Assembly (NCBI RefSeq): GCF_030846775.1
Contig: NZ_CP132910.1
Location: 2,514,001-2,578,000, forward strand
Direction: 5' to 3'
Origin: Geothrix sp. 21YS21S-2
GTDB lineage: Bacteria; Acidobacteriota; Holophagae; Holophagales; Holophagaceae
Length of the DNA: 64,000 nt
A model generated the notes under the pieces. That model did no database searches, was not told the origin of the DNA, and was given only the letters and a program-made list of their open reading frames with translations. Each line of letters starts with the position of its first letter. Position 1 is the first letter of the stretch. This document shows, piece after piece, positions 42,995-51,299 of the stretch. The translations under genes and the position numbers were made by a program.

Positions 42995-43515
42995 GACTCG
43001 CCCTGCTGCTGGCCCTCGTCCTGACGGGCTGCGCCTTCAAGCCCTCCCTGCCCTACACGCTCCAGCCCGCGGCCACGGGGCCGGCCTACTTCGCGAACCA
43101 GGAGGTGGTGTTCCGCCGGCCCGGCGCCAGCCCCGAGCGGCTCCTCACCGCGGTGGAGAACGACGGCCGCCGCCTCTCCGTCGTCGCCTCCTCCCCCATG
43201 GGCCAGACCCTCTTCGTCCTCACGGTGGAAGGCGGCCCCGCGGTCCTGGACGCCCGCGTGCCCCTGCCGGCCTCGTTCGACCCCAACCTCCTCCCCGCCC
43301 TCATCCAGCTCAGCGACTGGCCCCTGGAGGAAGCCCGCAAGGGCCTGGCTCCGGGCATGGAGCTGCGGGAGGCCGGCCCCCTGCGCACCCTCCTGCGCAG
43401 GGGCAGGCCCCTGCTCACCCTGGACCGGCAGGGCCCCGCGCCCCCGTACCGCACCATCGAGCTGCGGGTGCCCCCCATGGACCTGGAAGCCACCATCACC
43501 ACCCTGGACGACTGA
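42991..43515 (+). CDS. DUF3261 outer-membrane lipoprotein
   Basis: 174 residues with a lipobox LTGC (Cys14) in the signal peptide and a small beta-rich domain. This family (DUF3261) is a marker of aryl-polyene clusters and is thought to receive the product at the outer membrane. Starts 4 bases inside the exporter gene and ends one base into the next. Confidence 0.85.
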   Translation: MRLALLLALVLTGCAFKPSLPYTLQPAATGPAYFANQEVVFRRPGASPERLLTAVENDGRRLSVVASSPMGQTLFVLTVEGGPAVLDARVPLPASFDPNLLPALIQLSDWPLEEARKGLAPGMELREAGPLRTLLRRGRPLLTLDRQGPAPPYRTIELRVPPMDLEATITTLDD

Positions 43516-43940
43516 TGATGCGACCCGCCGAGGACCTCCTGGTCCACCGCCCCCCCATGCTCCTCCTGGACGCCGTCCTGGACCACGGGCACGACTGGAT
43601 CCTGGCCCGGGCCCGGGTGGACCCCGGCGCCTGGTACGCCGACGGGGAGGGCGCCATGCCGGCCTGGTTCGGACTGGAGCTCATGGCCCAGGCCATCGGG
43701 GCCTACGGCGGCCTGGAGAAGCGGGCGCTGGGAGGGGAGCCCCGCCTGGGCTACCTCCTGGGGACCCGGGCCTACGCGTGCACCCGTCCCTCGTTCCCCG
43801 CGGGCTGCGAGCTGAGGATCCATGCGAAACTGAAGTACCTTGACGATGCGGGCCTGTCGGCCTTCCAGTGCGGCATCACGCTGGAAGGCGAGGAAGTCGC
43901 GACGGCCATCCTGAAGACCTTCGAGGGGGAGCGACCGTGA
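43515..43940 (+). CDS. Hotdog dehydratase, ApeP-like
   Basis: 141 residues beginning MMRPAEDLLVHRPPMLLLDA, the typical N-terminus of the ApeP/FabA-like 3-hydroxyacyl-ACP dehydratase of aryl-polyene clusters, with AWFGLELMAQAIGAYGG as the central helix. With the first dehydratase it may form a heteromeric pair. Confidence 0.85.
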   Translation: MMRPAEDLLVHRPPMLLLDAVLDHGHDWILARARVDPGAWYADGEGAMPAWFGLELMAQAIGAYGGLEKRALGGEPRLGYLLGTRAYACTRPSFPAGCELRIHAKLKYLDDAGLSAFQCGITLEGEEVATAILKTFEGERP

Positions 43941-44674
43941 TCCAGACCCCACCCCAGCGCGTGCTCGTCACCGGCGCCAGCGGCCGCATCGGCCGGGCCA
44001 TCGCCCTGCGCCTGGCGCGGGACGGCTTCCACGTCACCGCCCACGCCCGCAGCCGGGGCGCGGAGGCCGAGGCCCTGGCCGCCGAGATCATCCGGGCCGG
44101 AGGCTCGGCCGACGTGACGGTCTTCGACGTCACGGACCGCGAAGGCGCGCGCAGCGCCCTGGAGGCCAAGGTGGAGGCCTTCGGCCCCTACTACGGCATC
44201 GTCTGCAACGCGGGGATCACCCGGGACAACGCCTTCCCGGCCCTGTCGGAGGAGGACTGGGACCTGGTGCTGCGCACCAGCCTGGACGGGTTCTTCAACG
44301 TGGTGCACCCGCTGACCATGCCCATGATCCGTCTGCGCGCGGGGGGCCGCATCGTCTGCATCGCCTCGGTGTCGGGCGTCATCGGGAACCGCGGGCAGGT
44401 GAACTACAGCGCCGCCAAGGCCGGCCTCATCGGCGCCGCCAAGGCCCTGGCCGTGGAGCTGGCCGGCAGGGCCATCACCGTGAACTGCATCGCCCCGGGC
44501 CTCATCGCCTCCGAGATGCTCGCCGAGGTGGACATGAGCTACGCCATGGCGGCGGTGCCCATGAAGCGCGTGGGCCAGCCCGAGGACGTGGCGGACCTGG
44601 CGGGGTTCCTGTTCTCGCCCTCGGCGGGCTACATCACCCGGCAGGTCATCGGCGTCAACGGCGGGATGATCTGA
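43937..44674 (+). CDS. 3-ketoacyl-ACP reductase, FabG-like
   Basis: 245 residues, SDR fold: TGASGRIG cofactor site, NAG at 91-93, and the catalytic triad Ser144, Tyr157 and Lys161 (CIASVSG, NYSAAKAG). It reduces the 3-keto group in each polyene round. GTG 43937 overlaps the dehydratase stop. The 3' end overlaps the convergent ketosynthase-like gene by 20 bases. Confidence 0.93.
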   Translation: MIQTPPQRVLVTGASGRIGRAIALRLARDGFHVTAHARSRGAEAEALAAEIIRAGGSADVTVFDVTDREGARSALEAKVEAFGPYYGIVCNAGITRDNAFPALSEEDWDLVLRTSLDGFFNVVHPLTMPMIRLRAGGRIVCIASVSGVIGNRGQVNYSAAKAGLIGAAKALAVELAGRAITVNCIAPGLIASEMLAEVDMSYAMAAVPMKRVGQPEDVADLAGFLFSPSAGYITRQVIGVNGGMI

Positions 44675-45425
44675 GCCTGGCCGCCGCGGCGGCCAGGGCG
44701 AAGGCGGGGGCGCCGGGCTGGGCGCCCCAGGGCCAGGGGCCGGCCGCGGCCCCGGCCTCCTCCAGGGTGCAGCAGCCCGGGCCGTCCTCCTCCCGGGCCG
44801 AGAGCAGGAGGAAGGCCGCGCCCTCCCCGGCCACGGGGCCCGGCCCGCTCCGCGCCCAGAGGTAGGCCATGAGCTCGGAGAACTCGTCCACCGCGCCCAC
44901 CAGCACGCGCTCCGCCCGTCCCTCCTGGAGGAGGAGCCGCGCCGCCATGAGCGCCGAGGGCACCATGCCCTCGAAGCCGCTGAGGGTGAGGCAGGGGCCG
45001 GTGATCCCCATGAGGATGCCGATGTGGGCCGCGGGCGTGTTGTGCAGGGAGGCCGCGAAGTGGATGGGGGAGGTGCACGGGTCCCCGTCCTGGATCATGG
45101 AGTCGATGAGGCTGAAGGTGGTGGCGGTGGGGCCGTACCCGCTGGCCACCACCAGGGCCAGGCCCTCCGGGGTGCGGCCCGCGTCCTCCAGGGCCAGGTA
45201 GGCGCCCAGGAGCGCCATGCGGGAGAAGTGGTCCACCCGGCGCAGGGCGCGCCGAGGCACGAAGCGCTCCAGGGGATCGGTGGCGGCCAGGAAGGCCGGG
45301 ATCTCGCGTGTTCCCTCCCCCCAGGGGATGGCCAGCGCGCCCGGCGCGCCGGGGGCCAGGGCCAGGTTCTCCGCGCCGCAGCCGAAGCCGCCCACCGCGC
45401 CGATGCCCTGCACCGTGACGTTCAC
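44655..45425 (-). CDS. Chain-length-factor-like ketosynthase fragment (Cys-less)
   Basis: 256 residues, covering only the N-terminal ketosynthase half (the Ketoacyl-synt_2 type seen in aryl-polyene clusters, ApeC-like). Where active KS enzymes have TACSSG, this reads TLSGFEGMV, with Phe151-Glu152 in place of the Cys. Like type II PKS chain-length factors, it is probably a non-catalytic partner of the ketosynthase upstream, which overlaps it by 4 bases (GTG 45425 inside TGA). No His residues of the C-terminal half are present. Confidence 0.82.
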   Translation of the reverse strand: MNVTVQGIGAVGGFGCGAENLALAPGAPGALAIPWGEGTREIPAFLAATDPLERFVPRRALRRVDHFSRMALLGAYLALEDAGRTPEGLALVVASGYGPTATTFSLIDSMIQDGDPCTSPIHFAASLHNTPAAHIGILMGITGPCLTLSGFEGMVPSALMAARLLLQEGRAERVLVGAVDEFSELMAYLWARSGPGPVAGEGAAFLLLSAREEDGPGCCTLEEAGAAAGPWPWGAQPGAPAFALAAAAARLRSSRR

Positions 45426-46570
45426 CTCGGGCCTCCGAACGCCAGCACCGCGTTGTTCCCGCCGAAGGCCAGGGACGAGGACAGGGCCACCCCGCCCGTG
45501 AAGGACGTGGCCTCCCGCACGGGCTCGGCGCCGCCCAGGGCGGGGTCGGGGGTGCGAAAGCCCGCGCTGGCCGGGATCCGGCCCGCCTCCAGGCAGGCCA
45601 CGGTGAAGGCCGCCTCGATGGCGCCCGCGGCGCCCAGGGTGTGGCCGGTGCAGCCCTTGGTGGAGAGGAAGGGGACGCCGGGAAGGACGTCCCGCAGCAC
45701 CAGGGCCTCCACGCGGTCGTTGTCGGGGGTGGCCGTGCCGTGCGCGTTGACGAAGGCCACTTCGGCGGGGGCGATCCCCCCCATGGCCCCGGCCAGGGCC
45801 CTGCGCAGGCCGGCGCCGTCGGGGCTGGGGGCGGTGGGGTGGTAGGCGTCGCAGGAGGAGCCGTAGCCCAGCACGAAGGAGCGGGCCCGGCGGCGCGTGC
45901 CCGGGGCCTCCAGCACCAGGAGGGCGGCGCCCTCGCCCAGGTTCAGCCCCTGGCGGTCCCGGTCGAAGGGGCGGCAGGCCTCCTCCGAGGTGATCTTCAG
46001 GGAGATGAAGCCGTTGAAGGTGATCCGGCTCAGCTCGTCCGCGCCCCCGGCCAGCACCACGTCGCAGAGGCCCGCGCGGATCCAGGAGGCGCCCAGCCCG
46101 ATGGCGTCCGTGCCCGAGGAGCACGCGTTCACCACGGTCTGGCAGGGGCCCGCAAGGCCCAGCTCCAGGGCGAGCGCCTCGGCGGGATTGCTGCGGAAGA
46201 TGCGCTCCATGGGCTCCAGCCCGGGGTGGCCCCCGGCGCGGTAGGCCCGGCAGAAGGCCTCGTCGTTCAGGGCGCAGCCCACGGTGGTGCCGATGATCAC
46301 GCCCGTGCGCGCCCGGGGCAGGTCCTCCGGCGCCAGCCCCGCGTCAAGGAGGGCCTCCCGCGCGGCGTGGAGCAGCAGGCCGCTGGTGCGCAGGCGGCGG
46401 GGATCGCTTTCGAAGTCCAGGACCTCGAAGACGGGATAGCTGGCGGGATGGCCGCTGGCGAACCGCGTGGCCGGGGCCGGGCCCGGACCGCCCGCGAACA
46501 GGGCCCCGAGGCACGCGGGAAGACTCTTGCCGGCCGCGCAGATGCATCCCAGGCCGGTGACCGGGATCAT
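45422..46570 (-). CDS. Beta-ketoacyl-ACP synthase (polyene elongation, first)
   Basis: 382 residues with the full Cys-His-His triad: Cys150 (VVNACSSG), His276 (NAHGTATPDND) and His309 (GCTGHTLGAAGAIEA). It belongs to the FabF/FabB-like KS of aryl-polyene clusters and would elongate the chain with malonyl-ACP as the active partner of the Cys-less neighbour. It is co-translated with an ACP upstream. Confidence 0.93.
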   Translation of the reverse strand: MIPVTGLGCICAAGKSLPACLGALFAGGPGPAPATRFASGHPASYPVFEVLDFESDPRRLRTSGLLLHAAREALLDAGLAPEDLPRARTGVIIGTTVGCALNDEAFCRAYRAGGHPGLEPMERIFRSNPAEALALELGLAGPCQTVVNACSSGTDAIGLGASWIRAGLCDVVLAGGADELSRITFNGFISLKITSEEACRPFDRDRQGLNLGEGAALLVLEAPGTRRRARSFVLGYGSSCDAYHPTAPSPDGAGLRRALAGAMGGIAPAEVAFVNAHGTATPDNDRVEALVLRDVLPGVPFLSTKGCTGHTLGAAGAIEAAFTVACLEAGRIPASAGFRTPDPALGGAEPVREATSFTGGVALSSSLAFGGNNAVLAFGGPR

Positions 46571-46821
46571 GCGTGGAGGCGCCCGTCGATGAAGGCGGCC
46601 AGGGCGTTGATGGACTGGAAGGCGGGCTTGCTCTCCTCCATGCTCTTGAGCTCGATGCCGAAGTGCTTCTTGAGCAGCATGACGATCTCGACGGCATCCA
46701 GGGAATCCAGGCCCAGGCCCTCCCGGAAGAGGGGGGCGTCGTCCTGGATGTCCTCGGGGCTCATCCCCTCCAGGTTCAACTCTTCGATCATGACCTTCTT
46801 GAGCTGGTCCTTGATTTCCAT
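46567..46821 (-). CDS. Acyl carrier protein, polyene cluster (fourth)
   Basis: 84 residues with FREGLGLDSLDAVEIVMLLKKHF; Ser40 is the phosphopantetheine site. It begins the minus-strand KS-CLF operon and overlaps the KS gene by 4 bases. It is more AcpP-like than the other three. Confidence 0.92.
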   Translation of the reverse strand: MEIKDQLKKVMIEELNLEGMSPEDIQDDAPLFREGLGLDSLDAVEIVMLLKKHFGIELKSMEESKPAFQSINALAAFIDGRLHA

Positions 46822-46929
46822 TCGGCTTTCCTATCGGTCAGGGGGTTTCCCAGGGTCCTGCATCCCAGGCTATCATCGAACTCCCGATCAGCCATGGCCT
46901 GGAACCCGGCTGGCTCATGGAGGCAAGGT
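46822..46929. promoter_or_regulatory. Divergent spacer between the ACP-KS operon and the second ketosynthase
   Basis: This 108-base region separates two oppositely transcribed cluster operons and must hold both promoters. No strong -10/-35 pair is visible. Confidence 0.4.
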
Positions 46930-48159
46930 TTGGAACGACGCGTGGTAGTCACAGGAATGGGAGCCGTCACCGCCCTGGGCAACGACTGGGGCACGGTGGA
47001 GGCGCGCCTGCGCGAAGGCCGGAGCGCGGTGGTCGCCATGCCGGAGTGGGACGTCTACCCGGCCCTGCAGACCCGCCTGGGCGCCCCCATCGCCGACTTC
47101 GCCACCCCCGCCCACTACCCCCGCAAGCTCAGCCGGTCCATGGGCCGGGTGGCCATGCTGGGGGTGCGGGCCACGGAGCTGGCCATGGAGGACGCGGGCC
47201 TGAAGGGGGACCCCATCGTCACCGGCGGCCGCATGGGCGTGGCCTACGGCTCCTCCTCGGGCAGCCTCGAGCCGATCCTCTCGCTGGGCTCGGCCCTGAC
47301 GGCCGCAGGATCCTCCAACATCAGCGCCACCGGCTACATCCAGTTCATGAGCCACACCGCCGCGGTGAACATCGGGCTCTTCTTCGGCTTCACGGGCCGC
47401 GTGATCCCCACGAGCAGCGCCTGCACCTCGGGAAGCCAGGGGCTGGGCTACGCCTACGAGTCCATCAAGTACGGCATGCAGGACGCCATGGTCGCCGGCG
47501 GCTCCGACGAGCTCACCTTCTGCAGCGCGGCGGTCTTCGACACGCTGTTCGCCACCAGCCTGCGCAACGGGGAGCCCCACCTCACCCCCCGGCCCTTCGA
47601 CCGGGACCGGGACGGGCTGGTGCTGGGCGAGGGCGCCTGCACCTTCGTGCTGGAGGAGCGCGAGCGGGCCCTGGCCCGGGGAGCCCGCATCCACGCCGAG
47701 ATCCTGGGCTTCGGCACCAACTCCGACGGCGCCCACATCACCCAGCCCCAGATGCCCACCATGGCCGCCACCATGGCCACGGCCCTGCGGGACGCCGGGC
47801 TCGACCCGGAGGCGGTGGACTGGGTCAACGCCCACGGCACCGCCACCGAGCACGGCGACATCGCCGAGAGCCGGGCCACCTGGGAGACCTTCCGCCGGGC
47901 GGTGCCCATCACCTCCTTCAAGAGCTACCTGGGCCACACCCTGGGCGCCTGCGGCGCCATCGAGGCCTGGCTGGGCATCCACATGACCCGCACCGGCTGG
48001 GTGGCGCCCACCCTCAACCTGGTGGACGTGGACGAGCGCTGCGGCCCCCTGGACTACCTCCAGGGCGCGGGCCGCGCCCCCCGCGGCCCCATCTTCATGA
48101 ACAACAATTTCGCCTTTGGCGGAATCAACACCAGCCTCATCATCCGCTGCGAACCCTAG
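46930..48159 (+). CDS. Beta-ketoacyl-ACP synthase (polyene elongation, second)
   Basis: 409 residues, FabF-like, with Cys165 (SSACTSGSQG), His302 (NAHGTATEHGD) and His336 (SYLGHTLGACGAIEA). It is probably the ApeR-like ketosynthase used for chain initiation or extension. TTG 46930 is chosen because GGAGG lies 7 bases upstream and the protein then begins MERRVVVTGMGAVTALG as usual; longer frames reach into the ACP gene. Confidence 0.93.
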   Translation: MERRVVVTGMGAVTALGNDWGTVEARLREGRSAVVAMPEWDVYPALQTRLGAPIADFATPAHYPRKLSRSMGRVAMLGVRATELAMEDAGLKGDPIVTGGRMGVAYGSSSGSLEPILSLGSALTAAGSSNISATGYIQFMSHTAAVNIGLFFGFTGRVIPTSSACTSGSQGLGYAYESIKYGMQDAMVAGGSDELTFCSAAVFDTLFATSLRNGEPHLTPRPFDRDRDGLVLGEGACTFVLEERERALARGARIHAEILGFGTNSDGAHITQPQMPTMAATMATALRDAGLDPEAVDWVNAHGTATEHGDIAESRATWETFRRAVPITSFKSYLGHTLGACGAIEAWLGIHMTRTGWVAPTLNLVDVDERCGPLDYLQGAGRAPRGPIFMNNNFAFGGINTSLIIRCEP

Positions 48160-48187
48160 ACAAAACCCCCACCCCAGGGAAAGTACA

Positions 48188-48197
48188 TTAATATTTT
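48188..48197 (+). promoter_or_regulatory. AT-rich -10-like element
   Basis: TTAATATTTT in GC-rich DNA, 40-49 bases upstream of the HEAT-protein start; a plausible -10 region, without a clear -35. Confidence 0.3.
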
Positions 48198-48236
48198 ACT
48201 ACCCACCTCTGGGGATCGTCCGTCTACGGGGAGGCC

Positions 48237-50783
48237 ATGCCCGCTCCAAAGTCGCTAACCCGTCTCATCGAGCTCCTCCACCAGGCCCTCCGGGCCCAGC
48301 TCCACCATGCCCCGGACCACCCCCTGGCCCTGAAGAGCCAGGCGGACCTGGAGGACTACCTGCCCGCGCTCCTGGCCGAGTTCGGGACCATCCGCCTGGT
48401 GACCAGCGGCGTGGGCTTCTCCTGCCAGGACGAGCCCGTCACCGGGGCGCCCAACGCGGCCATGGCCCTGGCCCGGGAGATGGACGCCCGGGAGATCGGC
48501 GGAATCGAGCTGGTGCCGGGCCTGGACCCCGAGGAGATCCGGACCCTGCTCTTCATCCTGCAGATGCGCCCCCAGCGCGTGTCGGAGATGGGCGGCGCCG
48601 CCACCCTCCTGCCCGACGACGGCCTGCTGCGGGTGCTGCCCAAGGTGGAGCTGCCGCCCCCCCGCGTCGCCACCCCGCTGCGGGCCTCGGACGTGGAGCT
48701 GGACTGGGAGAAGATGTTCGCCGCCCCGGAGCGGAGCGTGCCCCAAACCATCCCGGATTCCTTCGACCCCATCCCCTGGGTATCGGGCAGCCCCGCCGGG
48801 GATTCCGGCCCGCTGCCGCCCACGGTCCCCCTCGCCTTCCCGGAACCCGCCCCCCTGACCCCGGAGGAGCTGGCCCGGGTCCAGGTGCCCCATGAGGTGG
48901 AGGAGCTGGTCGAGCTTCCCGAGGAGGCCGCCCCGGCTCCCCTCCCCGCGGGCAGGCCGGAGCCCGCCGCCCCCCTTCCGCCCTCCCCGGCGGCCCTGCG
49001 GGACGAGCTGTCCAGCCTCTTCCGGTCCGCGCTGTCGGCCACCACGCCCGTGGACAAGGCCGGGCCCCGGTCCCCCTGGGGCGTCGACCACCGGGACTCC
49101 CTCAAGCGCTTCGGGTTCACCATGCCCAGCTACGCCTGCATGGCGGGAGCCGGCGCCCGGCTCATGCTGGAGGCCATGGACCCCGGAACGATCCGGGACG
49201 CCCTGCGCAAGGCCTTCTCCGAATTCGAGCCAGCGGACCAGGGGAACATCCTCCTGGGCGTCCCCGGCTTCCCTCCCGGGGAGCACGCGCTGCGGCGCGC
49301 CCTGGACTTCCTGGCCCCGGAGCTCCTGGCCCAGGCCGTGGCCCACACCCACGTGGCGCACCGGCCCTCCATGTTCGACCTGGCGCTGCTCACCGTGGCC
49401 CTCATGCAGTGCGTGCCGGACCGCGAGCTCTCCCTGGACGCCATCCGCGGCCGGCTCCAGTTCGAGGGCTGGGGCATGCAGGAGGTGGAGGACTTCAAGG
49501 AAGCCATCCAGTGGGAATGCCAGGGCACCGACACCAAGCTCCACATGAGCCTGGAGCGCCACGCCATCCACAAGCTCGATCCCCACCTCGTCATGACCCT
49601 GGGACGCCAGCTCATCCGGGGCAAGCGTGTGGACGACATCCGTTCCATGCTCGCGCAGCTGGAGGAGGAGTTCAGCAGCCCCCAGGAGTCCGTGCGCCGC
49701 CACGGCACCGAGATCCTGGCGAACCTGGCCGAGGGGCTCCCGGAGACCGGGCTGCCCCTGGACCTGGAGAACCGCATGCTGGCCTCGGCGCGCTACCGCC
49801 TGTCGGCGGAGAACGACCAGCTGGTGGCCCAGTGGTGCGCCCAGACCGTGGAGGCCATCCTCAACCGGTGGATCCCCGCGGGGAACTTCACGGCCCTGCA
49901 CAACGAGATGCGCAACCTGGGCGACCTGGCCTACCCCAGCGTGGGCGCGGCGTCCTGGAAGCCCCAGCTGATGCGGGACCTCCTGGCGCGCCTGGGCTCG
50001 TCGGCCAACATCGCGCTCCTCGTGCCCCTGCTCTTCCAGAAGGGCGCGGGGCTCCCGATCCCCCAGGTCCATTCCATCCTCGCCCTCATCGGCACCCCCG
50101 CCGCGGCCCACCTCGCCGTGAGCCTGGAGATCGAGGAGGACCCCAGCCACCGCACCCACCTGGTGGAGGCCCTGCGGGCCATCGGCAGGCGCGCCGTGCC
50201 CGTGCTCCAGGAACAGCTTGCCTCCTCGCACTGGCACATGGTGGACGCGGCCCTGATGCTCCTGGCCCAGGCCGGCGACAAGGCCGTCCTGCCCGACATG
50301 CTGCTGGCCGTCAGCCACCAGGACATGCGCGTGCGCCGCACCGCCGTCACCGCCGTGGCCGCCCTGGCCGGAAAGCCCGCCGCCGCCATGGCCCTGGCGG
50401 AGACCCTGGCGGACTCCGACGTGGCCGCGCAGCTGGAGACCCTCAACCTCATCGGCGACCTGGGCGAGCCCGCCGCCCTCCCCGCCGTCCTGCGGATGCT
50501 CAACCCGGACAAGGCGTCCGGCGACGACGCCCAGCGGCTGCGCCTGCGCGCCGTGGAGGTGCTGGGCCGAATCCCCGGCAACGACTCCGTCAGGCCCCTG
50601 CAGGAGCTCTTCCAGAAGAAGGGCCTGTTCAAGGGCCGGGAGCCCGTGGGCATCCGCATCGCCGCCGCCAAGGCCCTGGCCGCCATGAACAGCCAGGAGG
50701 CCCGCGAGGCCATGGCCATGGCCATGGAGAACGAGCCCACCGAGGAGGTGAAGGCGGTGTTGAGGCAGTACCTCATCCGCTAG
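48237..50783 (+). CDS. HEAT-repeat protein of unknown function
   Basis: 848 residues, cytosolic (no signal or membrane segment). Residues 1-150 form a compact domain, residues 165-290 are a Pro-rich linker (many PP/EEAAP stretches), and residues about 560-848 contain helical HEAT-like repeats ([64 protein letters not shown]). HEAT repeats suggest a protein-binding scaffold. ATG 48237 has GGGGAGG. It stands between the polyene cluster and metabolic genes and is not clearly part of the cluster. Confidence 0.75.
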   Translation: MPAPKSLTRLIELLHQALRAQLHHAPDHPLALKSQADLEDYLPALLAEFGTIRLVTSGVGFSCQDEPVTGAPNAAMALAREMDAREIGGIELVPGLDPEEIRTLLFILQMRPQRVSEMGGAATLLPDDGLLRVLPKVELPPPRVATPLRASDVELDWEKMFAAPERSVPQTIPDSFDPIPWVSGSPAGDSGPLPPTVPLAFPEPAPLTPEELARVQVPHEVEELVELPEEAAPAPLPAGRPEPAAPLPPSPAALRDELSSLFRSALSATTPVDKAGPRSPWGVDHRDSLKRFGFTMPSYACMAGAGARLMLEAMDPGTIRDALRKAFSEFEPADQGNILLGVPGFPPGEHALRRALDFLAPELLAQAVAHTHVAHRPSMFDLALLTVALMQCVPDRELSLDAIRGRLQFEGWGMQEVEDFKEAIQWECQGTDTKLHMSLERHAIHKLDPHLVMTLGRQLIRGKRVDDIRSMLAQLEEEFSSPQESVRRHGTEILANLAEGLPETGLPLDLENRMLASARYRLSAENDQLVAQWCAQTVEAILNRWIPAGNFTALHNEMRNLGDLAYPSVGAASWKPQLMRDLLARLGSSANIALLVPLLFQKGAGLPIPQVHSILALIGTPAAAHLAVSLEIEEDPSHRTHLVEALRAIGRRAVPVLQEQLASSHWHMVDAALMLLAQAGDKAVLPDMLLAVSHQDMRVRRTAVTAVAALAGKPAAAMALAETLADSDVAAQLETLNLIGDLGEPAALPAVLRMLNPDKASGDDAQRLRLRAVEVLGRIPGNDSVRPLQELFQKKGLFKGREPVGIRIAAAKALAAMNSQEAREAMAMAMENEPTEEVKAVLRQYLIR

Positions 50784-50815
50784 TAAGCTGTCGGGTGCCG
50801 CCCAGGAGGCCTGCC

Positions 50816-51298
50816 ATGACGCGCACCCCCGACCCCGATCTCGACCTTGTCCTCGAACGGATCGTGCCCGTGAACCGGGCCCTCATCTGGCGGGCCTGGA
50901 CCACCCCCGCCCTCGCCCTGAAGTGGTTCACCCCGGCCCCCTGGAAGACGGTGGCCTGCGAGATCGACCTCCAGCCCGGCGGCATCCTCCACGTCGTGAT
51001 GCAGTCGCCCGAGGGGGAGGACTTCCCCATGACCGGCACCTGGCTTGAAGTGGTCCCCCACGAGCGGCTCGTCTGGACCAACGCCCTGGCGCCCGGCTTC
51101 CGCCCCGCGGACCCCGGCCCCCACGGCCCCACCATGACCGCCGTCGTCACCCTGGAGGCCCACGGCGCGGGCACCCTGTACCGCGCCGTCGCCATGCACC
51201 GCAACGCCGCCGACCGGGAGGCCCACGCCGCCATGGGCTTCCATGAAGGCTGGGGCAAGGCCCTGGACCAGCTGATGGAGGCGGTGAAGGGCCTCTAG
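50816..51298 (+). CDS. SRPBCC/AHSA1-domain protein
   Basis: 160 residues of the START/AHSA1 fold: [31 protein letters not shown] at the N-terminus is typical of the Aha1-like/polyketide-cyclase superfamily (quoted here in part), with [13 protein letters not shown] at the end. The cavity may bind a small hydrophobic ligand; function unknown. ATG 50816 has AGGAGG. The HEAT gene ends 32 bases upstream. Confidence 0.85.
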   Translation: MTRTPDPDLDLVLERIVPVNRALIWRAWTTPALALKWFTPAPWKTVACEIDLQPGGILHVVMQSPEGEDFPMTGTWLEVVPHERLVWTNALAPGFRPADPGPHGPTMTAVVTLEAHGAGTLYRAVAMHRNAADREAHAAMGFHEGWGKALDQLMEAVKGL

Positions 51299-51299
51299 C

